A model generated the notes under the pieces. It did not search any database. It worked only from the letters and a program-made list of their open reading frames with translations, and was not told where the DNA came from. From Stappia stellulata DSM 5886 (lineage in GTDB: Bacteria > Pseudomonadota > Alphaproteobacteria > Rhizobiales > Stappiaceae): a stretch of DNA of 64,000 nt. The translations under genes were made by a program, and so were the position numbers. The first letter of the stretch is position 1. The number at the start of each line of letters is the position of its first letter. Location: assembly GCF_000423705.1 (NCBI RefSeq), contig NZ_KE384082.1:62001-126000 (forward strand), read 5' to 3'. Shown piece after piece: positions 35,480 to 43,596 of this stretch.

Positions 35480-37132
35480 TCAGGCCGCCCGTACGTCGGC
35501 GAGGAAGCGCTCCACGCGGGACTTGAGGGACTCGGCCCGCTGGCTGAGGTCCGCCGCCACACCGGTCACCTGCGTCGCCGCGGCACCGGTTTCGCTGGCC
35601 GAGTTCGTCACCTCGATGATGTTCGACGTGACTTCCCGGGTGCCCTCGGAGGCCTGTTCGACATTGCGGGCGATTTCGCTCGTTGCCGCCGTCTGTTCCT
35701 CGACCGCGGACGCGATGCTGGAAGCGATCTCGTTCACCTCGCCAACGGTCACGCCGAACATCTGGATCGCCGACACGGCTTCTGCCGTCTCCACCTGGAT
35801 GCTGGCAATCTGCTGGCTGATCTCCTCCGTCGCCTGAGCCGTCTGGGTGGCGAGCGCCTTCACTTCCGATGCAACGACCGCAAAGCCCTTGCCGGCCTCG
35901 CCCGCGCGCGCCGCCTCGATGGTGGCGTTCAACGCAAGCAGGTTGGTCTGCTGGGCAATGGCGGAAATGAGGTTCACCACTTCGCCGATCTTCTGGGCGG
36001 ACGACGCCAGCCCCTGGACCTGACCGTCGGTGCGATTCGCTTCTGTCACCGCCCGGCCGGCAATGGCGGAGGACTGGGACACCTGTCGCGAAATCTCCTG
36101 GATCGAGGAGGAGAGCTCTTCCGTGGCGCTTGCCACGGTCTGCACGTTCGCCGAGGCCTGTTCCGCCGCGCTGGCGACGGAGGTTGCACGATGGTTGGTG
36201 TCGCTGGCGATGCCGGACATGGAATGCGCGGTGCTCTGCATTTCCGTGGCGGCGCTTGCGACCACGCCCAACAGCTCGGAGATGTTGGCATCGAAGGACT
36301 GGGTCAGCTCCTCGATATGACGGGCGCGGGCGTCGCGCGCCGTGGCGGCCTCCATCTCACTGGCGGCCAGTTCCTCGGCCTTGATCATGTTTTCCTTGAA
36401 CACGACGACGGCCTTGGCCATTGCCCCGATCTCGTCGCCATGGTCGAGCCCGGGAATGGCGATGGTCTTGTCGCCGCCGGCAAGCGTCCGCATCGCATTG
36501 GTGATGGTGGAAATCGGCCGCGCGATGCCTGTTCCAATGCTCCACGCCGCGGCCAACCCGAGAATAACGCCTGCGGCGGCAACGATCAGCATGATCGTGA
36601 CGGCACGTTCCATCTCCGCCGTCGCCCGCGGGCCGAGCGTATCCTGCAGGGTCTTGGACGCGAGCTTGAACTCCTCGAGTTCAGCGGCGATCTTCGGACC
36701 GATCACGTCGACGGTGCGGGCTGCAACATCGACCCGTCTCTCGCTGACCGCCTTGAGCGCCTGGAAAGCCTCGGTGTAGCTCGCAAGATCGCGCACGGCA
36801 GCGGCGACAAGCCGACCGGTATCGTTGCCGCTCACGATGTCTTCCAGTTCACCGAGAAGAGCGCGCGTCGACTGAAGCCGCGTCTCCACGATGTCGATAT
36901 CGGCCTGCGACCCGGACATGAGGAAATTCTTCACCGCGATGCGGGCTTCGAGCAGGTTGGCCTGAACCCGGCCAGCCTCTGCGGTTTCCCGCGCCGCCTG
37001 GCGATAGACGGCGAAATCGCCATTGCTGCTGACAAGGGCGGCGATCCCGATGGCACTGATCGTCAGCAACAGGACCAGAATAAATCCGAAGCCGCCAAAA
37101 ACCTTCTTCGGGATCGATATTTTCTTGAGCAT
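35480..37132 (-). CDS. Methyl-accepting chemotaxis protein
   Basis: This 550-residue receptor has a membrane helix at 10-32, a periplasmic helical-bundle sensor (about 33-176), a second helix at 177-200, a HAMP linker (SIGTGIARPISTITNAMRTL) and a long signalling domain with the hairpin tip VNLISAIAQQTNLLALNATI, then EAARAGEAGKGFAVVA. No CheR-binding pentapeptide is present at the C-terminus. The ligand is unknown. It converges with icd and is preceded by a 670-base non-coding region. Confidence 0.95.
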   Translation of the reverse strand: MLKKISIPKKVFGGFGFILVLLLTISAIGIAALVSSNGDFAVYRQAARETAEAGRVQANLLEARIAVKNFLMSGSQADIDIVETRLQSTRALLGELEDIVSGNDTGRLVAAAVRDLASYTEAFQALKAVSERRVDVAARTVDVIGPKIAAELEEFKLASKTLQDTLGPRATAEMERAVTIMLIVAAAGVILGLAAAWSIGTGIARPISTITNAMRTLAGGDKTIAIPGLDHGDEIGAMAKAVVVFKENMIKAEELAASEMEAATARDARARHIEELTQSFDANISELLGVVASAATEMQSTAHSMSGIASDTNHRATSVASAAEQASANVQTVASATEELSSSIQEISRQVSQSSAIAGRAVTEANRTDGQVQGLASSAQKIGEVVNLISAIAQQTNLLALNATIEAARAGEAGKGFAVVASEVKALATQTAQATEEISQQIASIQVETAEAVSAIQMFGVTVGEVNEIASSIASAVEEQTAATSEIARNVEQASEGTREVTSNIIEVTNSASETGAAATQVTGVAADLSQRAESLKSRVERFLADVRAA

Positions 37133-37353
37133 CGCATTCGCCTCATACGCAGCTTACAGAGAAAGGCAGTCTCGACCGCAGTTCTCAAAGTCAAATGACC
37201 GCAAAAAACAGTTTCGCGTAGCGGTGTTAGAGTGAAGCCACTGAAGAGCTAGTTAATGACTACAACTGAAACGCCTGCTTGAAACGTCCTGAAATCTTGA
37301 GAACCTCAAAGGAAAGGCAAAATAAATTATCTGTAAAACATAAGGACCCGATC

Positions 37354-37477
37354 CTATCCAACCGCCGGATCACTGCACTCCAGTGCAATTTCCAATGCTG
37401 TTTTGGAAACGAGCGTATATCCACGCCCGGTAATCACCTGAACGACCGTTAACGAGCCTGACGCCCTCCAGGTTTGC
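37354..37477 (-). pseudogene. Possible C-terminal remnant of an OmpR-type winged-helix regulator
   Basis: The minus strand between a stop at 37478-37480 and a stop at 37354-37356 reads about 40 codons including TVVQVITGRGYTLVSK. This is close to the end of OmpR/PhoB-type winged helices, where a strand ends and TVRGRGYRLV leads into the wing. No start codon, upstream domain or ribosome site is present. It may be a decayed regulator or a chance similarity. Confidence 0.28.
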
Positions 37478-37525
37478 TAGGGAACGCGAAAAACCGTTAG
37501 GGCAAAAAATCGCTGTATCTTCCAA

Positions 37526-37543
37526 TGTGCAAATGATTGCACA
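37526..37543. promoter_or_regulatory. Isolated operator-like palindrome
   Basis: TGTGCAA (37526-37532) and TTGCACA (37537-37543) form a perfect inverted repeat around ATGA. It lies in AT-rich non-coding DNA about 260 bases beyond the end of the enoyl-CoA hydratase gene and 390 bases upstream of the chemotaxis gene. The binding protein is not known. Confidence 0.4.
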
Positions 37544-37802
37544 AACGCGCGCCGGTCAACATCCGGGCGAAGTTCGCGTCAGAGTTGAGATGGCGCGAAG
37601 TTTTTGAGCTTTTTCTGAGCGTCCGCAGCTCCAGCTCCTTGTGCGGTCACGGATTTTCCATGGCGACCGGCTGTCGCGCCCGGGCGATTCGGACTCCGGC
37701 ACTGCAACGGCCCGCGTCCCCCTCCAGCCCAGTGCTGCGGCTGCCCTTGCCCGACTTCGGCCAGCGGGCGACTCGATGCGCTCGCGGCCGAAATCAGTCC
37801 CG

Positions 37803-38594
37803 CTACCGTCCGAGGTAAACCGGGGTGCGCCGGGCAATCCAGGCATCCAGCCCTTCCCGCACATCCGCGGTTGCGCACATGCGGGCGAACTGCTCGCGTT
37901 CGATCAGCAGCCCTTCCTCGATCGTCGTGTTAATGCCGCGCGTGACGGCCGTGATGATCCGCGCGGCGGCGAGAGACGAATGCCGCAGGATTCGCTCGGC
38001 GAGGTCGAAGGCCGCCGGAAGCAAGTCCTCGCCGGGCACCACCTTGTTCACCAGGCCCAGTTCCAGGGCACGCTGCGGCCCGAAGGTGTCGCCGGTCAAG
38101 AGCAGTTCGAGCGCCCGTTTCCGCCCGGCCAGACGCGGCAGCCGCTGCGTGCCGCCGAAGGTCGGGGGTATGCCGATGTTGATTTCCGGCTTTGCGAACA
38201 CGGCCTCTTCGGAGGCAATCGCCAGATGCACCGATTCCGTGATCTCGCACCCGCCACCGAAGGCGATGCCATTGACGGCGGCAATCACCGGTTTCGGAAA
38301 CGCCTCGAAGCGGGCCGTCATTCGCTGCCCGCGCCGGCAGAAGTCGCGGACCGCCTCATCCGTGCCGCGTTTGATGCTCTGCGTGAACTCGTGAATGTCG
38401 CCCCCGGCCGAGAACGCCCGCTCCCCCGCTCCCGTCAGGATCACCGCGCCGATCTCATCGTCAGCCTCGATCCGCTCGAGAAGCGAAAGCAGCCGGTCGT
38501 TGGTCGCATAGTCGAGGGCGTTCAGCTTCTCCGGCCGATTGAGCGTCAGAAGCGCGACGCGACCGGTTTTCTCATAAAGGACATTGCTTTGCAT
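37803..38594 (-). CDS. Enoyl-CoA hydratase/isomerase family protein
   Basis: The 263-residue crotonase-fold protein starts with a typical VALLTLNRPEKLNALD segment. The oxyanion hole is formed by AFSAGGDIHEF and by NGIAFGGGCEI; catalytic Glu positions lie in the KPEINIGIPPTFGGTQRL stretch. Members hydrate or isomerise acyl-CoAs in fatty-acid or aromatic degradation. It is divergent from a TetR gene with a palindromic operator between, so it is probably regulated by that protein. Confidence 0.92.
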   Translation of the reverse strand: MQSNVLYEKTGRVALLTLNRPEKLNALDYATNDRLLSLLERIEADDEIGAVILTGAGERAFSAGGDIHEFTQSIKRGTDEAVRDFCRRGQRMTARFEAFPKPVIAAVNGIAFGGGCEITESVHLAIASEEAVFAKPEINIGIPPTFGGTQRLPRLAGRKRALELLLTGDTFGPQRALELGLVNKVVPGEDLLPAAFDLAERILRHSSLAAARIITAVTRGINTTIEEGLLIEREQFARMCATADVREGLDAWIARRTPVYLGR

Positions 38595-38650
38595 GGGTCT
38601 GCCTTTCCGTTTGCATTGACAAAAAGGCTAGTCCCGCCGATACGATAAGC

Positions 38651-38668
38651 ATACTCACTAGTCAGTAT
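38651..38668. promoter_or_regulatory. TetR-type operator between divergent genes
   Basis: ATACTCACTAGTCAGTAT is a palindrome centred on ACTAGT, perfect except for one position per half. It lies 57 bases before the hydratase start and 20 before the TetR start, the expected place for autoregulation and control of the divergent gene. Confidence 0.72.
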
Positions 38669-38688
38669 ACATTGTCGTCGGATACCAG

Positions 38689-39288
38689 ATGAACGCGAGA
38701 TCAAGCAAGGACAAGCCCGCCCGTGAAAAGGTGGTCGATGCCGCGAACAGATTGTTCTACCGGGAGGGCATTCGCGCGGTCAGCGTCGACGCCGTTGCGG
38801 CGGACGCCGGGGTCACCAAGAAAACGCTTTACTACCATTTCAAGAGCAAGGACGACCTGATCGCCGAGTATCTGAGCTCTCGCGACCAGCCGAACCTGAA
38901 GCTCTTCGAGACATGGTTCGACAGCGCGCAAGGCGACGTGGCCGACAAGGTCGAGGCGATCTTCGTGGAACTCGCCAGAGCCGCCCGCCATCCCAAGTGG
39001 AAAGGCTGCGGCTTCTTGCGGACCGCAGCGGAGCTTGCCAACCTGCCGGGCCATCCGGCCATGAAGATCGGCTCGGCCCACAAGAAGGCATTCGAAGGCT
39101 GGCTCGCCACGCAGTTGCGGCAAAACCGGATTGACGATCCGGCAGCGATCGCACGCCAGATCGTTCTCCTGATGGACGGCGCCTTCTCCACAATGCTTGT
39201 TCATCGCGATGCGGCCTATGCCGAGGAAGCGGGCCGCGCGGCAAAATCGATTGTCCGCTCATGCGTTGAGGCTCCTTCGGCCCGGTAG
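38689..39288 (+). CDS. TetR family transcriptional regulator
   Basis: The 199-residue protein has an N-terminal helix-turn-helix: REKVVDAANRLFYREGIRAV, then VAADAGVTKKTLYYHFKSKDDL. The C-terminal effector domain is helical, with GCGFLRTAAELANLPGHPA typical of one TetR subgroup. It is divergent from the enoyl-CoA hydratase and a palindrome lies just before its start, so it probably represses both genes and responds to an acyl-CoA or small lipophilic compound. Confidence 0.95.
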   Translation: MNARSSKDKPAREKVVDAANRLFYREGIRAVSVDAVAADAGVTKKTLYYHFKSKDDLIAEYLSSRDQPNLKLFETWFDSAQGDVADKVEAIFVELARAARHPKWKGCGFLRTAAELANLPGHPAMKIGSAHKKAFEGWLATQLRQNRIDDPAAIARQIVLLMDGAFSTMLVHRDAAYAEEAGRAAKSIVRSCVEAPSAR

Positions 39289-39423
39289 AACGGGTCGGCG
39301 GAGCCTGCGACGGGCTTGGCCCGCCTGCGATGGCGTGCCGACTGGCCCCCGCGGGATTTGGCGGCTAGAGTTCGGCGGTCCGAAGTCAAAAGCCCGTTCT
39401 CAATGTCCGCCGAAAGACGAAAG

Positions 39424-39873
39424 ATGCCGAAAGCCCTGTCCGCCCTCGTGATCCGCGTTTTCGCCACGGTTTCACTTCTCCTGCTGGCCTCATCCGCCTA
39501 CGCGCAATTCGAAAAACCGTACGAACCCGCACGCGGGACGCAGGAGCGCAAGGACCTGATGAATGCCATTCGTCCGCTGGTCGAGGCGCGCGTGTCTCCC
39601 CCCGTCGAATTCGTCATCGACCGTCTGCGCGTTTCGGGAAACTGGGCCTTCGCCATCGTCTCGCCGCAACGGCCCGGCGGCAAGCCGATAGACCTCTCGG
39701 CCACGATGTTTCGCGACCAGGCGGAATACATGGACGGGATCACCACCTATGCCCTGCTGGTTCGGGCCTACGGGCGGTGGAACATCGTCGACCACGCGAT
39801 CGGCCCGACCGATGTTTTCTGGTCAGGCGATCCACTCTACGAGCAGCTCACGCCGGGCCTCGTCCCGCGCTAG
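39424..39873 (+). CDS. Secreted protein of unknown function
   Basis: The 149-residue product has a signal peptide with hydrophobic core VFATVSLLLLASSAYAQ and a cleavage site after AYA near residue 27. The mature part, about 120 residues, contains VEFVIDRLRVSGNWAFAIVS and a C-terminal TYALLVRAYGRWNIVDHAIGPTDVFW stretch; this looks like a small conserved periplasmic fold, but I cannot name the family. The ATG at 39424 has a weak ribosome site; an in-frame ATG at 39403 is possible. It converges with the flippase gene. Confidence 0.7.
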   Translation: MPKALSALVIRVFATVSLLLLASSAYAQFEKPYEPARGTQERKDLMNAIRPLVEARVSPPVEFVIDRLRVSGNWAFAIVSPQRPGGKPIDLSATMFRDQAEYMDGITTYALLVRAYGRWNIVDHAIGPTDVFWSGDPLYEQLTPGLVPR

Positions 39874-39885
39874 CCTCGAGCCGTC

Positions 39886-41232
39886 TCATCGCGGGGGTCC
39901 CGCGCTCCGAGACACGCGAAAGCGCCGTGTCACGAATGTGCTTGCCCGCAGGTCGATGCCGCGCTTGCGCACACACCATTCCAGCGCGATGACGTTCTCG
40001 ATCAGGACGAAGGCGAGGCTCGTCACCGCAACGCCGATGAGACCGAAGAGCTGCCCGGACACCACGAGACAGCCGACATAGGGGACGAACAGCAAGGTGC
40101 GAAAGATCAGATAGTAGCGCTCGCCCCCGGCAAGCAGCAGCATTCCGGTTCCCACGCCGAAGAACGCATGCGCCACGACGCTGGCGGCCATCACCGCCAA
40201 GACGTCGAAATTCCCGGAAAACGACGGGTCGAACAGGACCAGCACATAGGGCGCGATCGCGAGCAGGACGACGCTGCCGAGAAGCGCCAGCGTGAAGGTC
40301 ACGAAGGAATAGGTCACGGCGAGCTGCTGCGCCCCCGCCCTGTCGTTTCGACGCAGCTTTTCCGAAAGCCGGGGCATGCCGAACGTCTCCACCGCCACGC
40401 TCGGCAGATTGAGAAGCATGGTCAGGCGTGTGACCAGGAAGAAGAACGCCGCCGCCTCCAGCCCGATGACAACGCCGATCAGGACCGTCTCCAGATAGGC
40501 GGCTGCGGCCGCGAAGCCCGTATGCGCCCAGAAGAACGCCCCCTCGCGCCGCCACGCCCGAAGCCGGCCGCGAAGCTCCGTTGCCCGCGACAATGTCCAC
40601 ACGCCGGACGACTGGCGAAGAAACACCACGACCTGCACGGCAATGGAGACCAGCAGGGCAAGGCTGACCGCGACGAAGGCCGTCCGCCCGCTCCAGGAGA
40701 TCCCCAGAACCACGCCGGCGACCAGAACCGCGGCGGCGAGCGGTCGCCACAGGTTCTCGCGCGGCACCAGGGCCAGCCAGAAGTTCTCCCGAACCCGGAA
40801 GTAGGCCTGCAGAAGTTCGCTGACGGCATAAATCGCCGCGAAGCCGGCCGTGAGATAGAGCGCGTTGTAGGGGGACGGCAGTTCCGGCGCCGTCATGTAA
40901 AGAACACCACCGAACGCAAGGATCGCCGCCCCGGCCCCACCGACCCAAAGCAGGCTCGCGCGCAGGAGCGCGCGATTGTGCGCGCTGGTGCATGTATCGC
41001 CGCCGCGCAGATGCTTGATCAGGAGCATCGGCCGACCGAGGCCGATGAACAGCCCGAGCGCACTTCCCGCGGAAAAAAGAAACACGTAAAGGCCGTAATC
41101 GGGCAGCGTCAGCACACGGCTTGCGACATAAAGCAGAAGAAAGCTCGACAGCGTGCTCAACCCGCGGCTGAACAGGATTTCGACCAGCCGTCGCGCCTGT
41201 TCGGAGCTTGCGAGTCTCCTGAGAGCCTTCAT
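39886..41232 (-). CDS. Wzx-like polysaccharide flippase
   Basis: This 448-residue protein has about 12-14 membrane segments and the pattern of polysaccharide flippases of the MATE/MOP superfamily: FSRGLSTLSSFLLLYVASRVL near the start and LLNLPSVAVETFGMPRLSEKLR in the middle. It should move lipid-linked sugars across the inner membrane. The ATG at 41232 or a GTG at 41244 may be the start; neither has a strong ribosome site. It is divergent from a JmjC-like gene and a GNAT gene that also fit a surface-glycan role. Confidence 0.82.
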   Translation of the reverse strand: MKALRRLASSEQARRLVEILFSRGLSTLSSFLLLYVASRVLTLPDYGLYVFLFSAGSALGLFIGLGRPMLLIKHLRGGDTCTSAHNRALLRASLLWVGGAGAAILAFGGVLYMTAPELPSPYNALYLTAGFAAIYAVSELLQAYFRVRENFWLALVPRENLWRPLAAAVLVAGVVLGISWSGRTAFVAVSLALLVSIAVQVVVFLRQSSGVWTLSRATELRGRLRAWRREGAFFWAHTGFAAAAAYLETVLIGVVIGLEAAAFFFLVTRLTMLLNLPSVAVETFGMPRLSEKLRRNDRAGAQQLAVTYSFVTFTLALLGSVVLLAIAPYVLVLFDPSFSGNFDVLAVMAASVVAHAFFGVGTGMLLLAGGERYYLIFRTLLFVPYVGCLVVSGQLFGLIGVAVTSLAFVLIENVIALEWCVRKRGIDLRASTFVTRRFRVSRSAGPPR

Positions 41233-41443
41233 CTGTTTGCGCACCGGGTCCGAAGAATTTCGTCGAGACCTACCCGTCTCCGGTTAAGGGGACGTATGCA
41301 TTTGCAATTTTCATAAAAAGGAAAGCACCTAAAGTCCGCATTTACCATCAAACAGATTGCTTTCGCGGGCACCATATCGCGCGATGGTTGTTGACCCCAT
41401 CTTTAGAAATCCACGCAATGCTTCGCGAAAGCACGAGGGATCA

Positions 41444-42322
41444 ATGACCGAAGACACCTGTTGTTTGCCATCGGACATCGCGGAAACCTGGGACAAGGAG
41501 ATCGTCAGGATCCGGCATCGGTTCGCCGAAAGCCCGCTGTTCAGCGACGCAGCGCTTGCCGAACTGGTTGCGAAAAATCCGGACGCCGTGCGCGAGATCG
41601 CAACGATGGACACGGGCCGCGAGGACGCGCGTGAATGGCGCGACAGCGGCCTGTCCGCCGCCGATCCGGCAAGGCTTTTCGACGCGGTCGCAAGTGGCGC
41701 GCTCTGGGTCAACATCGGCCATGTCGGCGCGCGGGATCCGCGCTATCAGGCGCTTCTGGATGACCTGATGGGGGCTGTCGAGGCCGCGGTTCCGGGGTTT
41801 TCCTGCTTCAACCGCCAGCTCGGCATCCTGATTTCCTCCCCCAACGCCCGCGTCTACTATCATGCGGATGTTCCCGGCCAGGGGCTCTTGCACATTCGCG
41901 GCGAGAAGCGCATCTGGCTCTACCCGGGCGCGGAACCCTTCCTGAAACCGGAAGAACTCGAACGCATCATCACAACCGCCGCCGGCGAGGAGATCGCCTA
42001 CGATCCGTCTTTCGACGAAGCGGCCACAGTGATCGATCTGACGCCCGGCGACGGCCTGTTCTGGCCGTTGAACTGGCCGCACCGCGTCGTCAACGGAAAT
42101 TCGCTGAATGTCTCGGCAACCGTTGAGTATCACACACGCACCAGCCGCCGGCATTTCGCGGTGAACTATGCCAATGGCGTGATGCGTCAGGTCTTCGGCA
42201 TGACGCCCAAGTCCCGCGCCATCGACGGACCGGCCTTCTGGACAAAAGCCGCCCTTTCCTACGCCTGGCGCAAGGGCCGGATCGGCGAGCGGTTGCAGTC
42301 GACGACCGACCGGAGCCGCTAG
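41444..42322 (+). CDS. JmjC/cupin-like 2-oxoglutarate oxygenase-like protein
   Basis: The 292-residue protein has a double-stranded-beta-helix core. The metal triad is suggested by VYYHADVPGQG (HxD, about residue 144) and by a distal histidine in WPLNWPHRVVNG (about residue 211); the arrangement GLLHIRGEKRIWLYPG is typical of cupin_8/JmjC proteins. Members hydroxylate proteins, sugars or lipids. GAGGGA precedes the ATG. The GNAT gene starts four bases after its stop, so both are one operon. The substrate is unknown. Confidence 0.72.
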   Translation: MTEDTCCLPSDIAETWDKEIVRIRHRFAESPLFSDAALAELVAKNPDAVREIATMDTGREDAREWRDSGLSAADPARLFDAVASGALWVNIGHVGARDPRYQALLDDLMGAVEAAVPGFSCFNRQLGILISSPNARVYYHADVPGQGLLHIRGEKRIWLYPGAEPFLKPEELERIITTAAGEEIAYDPSFDEAATVIDLTPGDGLFWPLNWPHRVVNGNSLNVSATVEYHTRTSRRHFAVNYANGVMRQVFGMTPKSRAIDGPAFWTKAALSYAWRKGRIGERLQSTTDRSR

Positions 42323-42326
42323 CCCC

Positions 42327-43547
42327 ATGACAGCCACGACACCGCTTCGAAGCGAAACCTTCGCGACCCTTCAGGATCCGCGTCTTGAAGCTCTGTGGAG
42401 CGACCTTGAAGCACGCGGATGCGCGACCGTGTTCCAGAGCCTGGCGTTCCTGCGCTCGCTGGAAGACACGGTTGCGCAAGACCGCGACGGCACGCCGCTC
42501 TACGTCGCCGTGCTCGACCCCTGCGTCGACCGTGCGCTGATGATCGTTCCGCTGACGCGCACGAAGAAACACGGGGTCCGGCGGATCGAGTTCCTCGACC
42601 ATGGCATGGCCGACTACCATTTCCCGGTAATCTGCGCGCAGGCCGCGAGAGACGCCTCGACCTCAAGACAGCTGCGGCAGGCGTTCCTTGCCGCGCTTCC
42701 CCCGCACGACATGCTGCTCGTCGCGAAGCTCATCCGCGAGTTTCGCGGCGTGCCCAATCCGCTGCGGGATGGCGGGCGGACGGTCGAGACCCGCGACGGC
42801 GCCTCGCGCATCGATCTGGCGCCCGAGAGCCTGAAACGGGCGCGCGGCAATCATTCCGTCTACGCCAAGATGGCAAAGCAGCGCGCCAAGCTGGAAAAAC
42901 GACCGGACTTCGAGATCGTGGAAGCGACGACGGCACACGAGATCGACAGCCTCCTGAGCGCGATGGCCGATCAGCGGCTCGCACGGTTCTCCGGATCCGG
43001 AATGAGCGACACCTTGCAGGACCCGGCCATCTTCGCCCATTGCCGGCGTCTCGCCATCGAGGGCTGCGCGACGGGCAAGGTCCTCCTGCTGGGCCTGCGC
43101 GTCGGTTCCGACTGGATCGCGACGAGCTATTGCCTGTGCCACGACGGCGTCATTACCGGCACGCTTTGCTCCATCGGCGACGGTCCCTTCCGCAAGCATT
43201 CTCCCGGCCTGATCGCGACCGTGCTGGAAATCGAATGGGCAGAGCGGAACGGCTTCGCGCTTTATGATTTCGGTGCGGGAAGCTACGACTACAAGGATCG
43301 CTTCGGCGGCCGCCACCGGCCGATCATGGCGTTGGGCAGCAGCCAGACACCGATCGGCGCGCTTGCCTTCGCCGCCTGGCGCGCGCGGCTTTCGCTACGG
43401 TTCTGGTTGACCGAACGCCCCGCGCTGCACCGCTGGCTGCGGCTGCGCAAACGCGCCGTTCTCGACCGGATGGGCCCGCGCGGCGCCAATGCCCCCCGGC
43501 AGGACCCGCGACAGGCTGGCGTCGTCGCGCGGCAGCGGGCGCCCTGA
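42327..43547 (+). CDS. CelD/BcsL-type GNAT acetyltransferase
   Basis: The 406-residue protein has the two-GNAT layout of the CelD/BcsL family: a degenerate N-terminal half (VFQSLAFLRSLEDT) and a C-terminal half with WIATSYCLCHDGVITGTL and the acceptor region GLIATVLEIEWAERNGFALYDFGAGSYDYK. Family members take part in cellulose or exopolysaccharide acylation and in sugar or lipid modification. The C-terminal 70 residues are basic and probably lie at the membrane. It follows the JmjC-like gene by four bases. Confidence 0.82.
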   Translation: MTATTPLRSETFATLQDPRLEALWSDLEARGCATVFQSLAFLRSLEDTVAQDRDGTPLYVAVLDPCVDRALMIVPLTRTKKHGVRRIEFLDHGMADYHFPVICAQAARDASTSRQLRQAFLAALPPHDMLLVAKLIREFRGVPNPLRDGGRTVETRDGASRIDLAPESLKRARGNHSVYAKMAKQRAKLEKRPDFEIVEATTAHEIDSLLSAMADQRLARFSGSGMSDTLQDPAIFAHCRRLAIEGCATGKVLLLGLRVGSDWIATSYCLCHDGVITGTLCSIGDGPFRKHSPGLIATVLEIEWAERNGFALYDFGAGSYDYKDRFGGRHRPIMALGSSQTPIGALAFAAWRARLSLRFWLTERPALHRWLRLRKRAVLDRMGPRGANAPRQDPRQAGVVARQRAP

Positions 43548-43596
43548 AGGCACGCGTGGACGCGCTCCCTGCAGGCCTGCCCCGTGGCAGTGTCGG

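Larger units (their letters stand above)
37133..37802. other. Long intergenic region with lower GC
   Basis: The 670 bases between the chemotaxis gene and the enoyl-CoA hydratase gene are more AT-rich than their surroundings from about 37200 to 37560. They hold the promoter of the chemotaxis gene near 37133-37260, a possible remnant of an OmpR-type regulator on the minus strand (37354-37477) and an isolated palindrome (37526-37543). I see no intact gene or RNA gene. Confidence 0.6.

Noticed and set aside
37537-37818. A 93-codon plus-strand frame in the long intergenic region
   Set aside because: It runs into the convergent enoyl-CoA hydratase gene and its translation is a Ser/Arg/Pro-rich mixture without a start signal.
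41245-41443. AT-rich divergent gap before the JmjC-like gene as a site for a small RNA or riboswitch
   Set aside because: No extended pairing or known riboswitch core is visible; it looks like an ordinary divergent promoter region.
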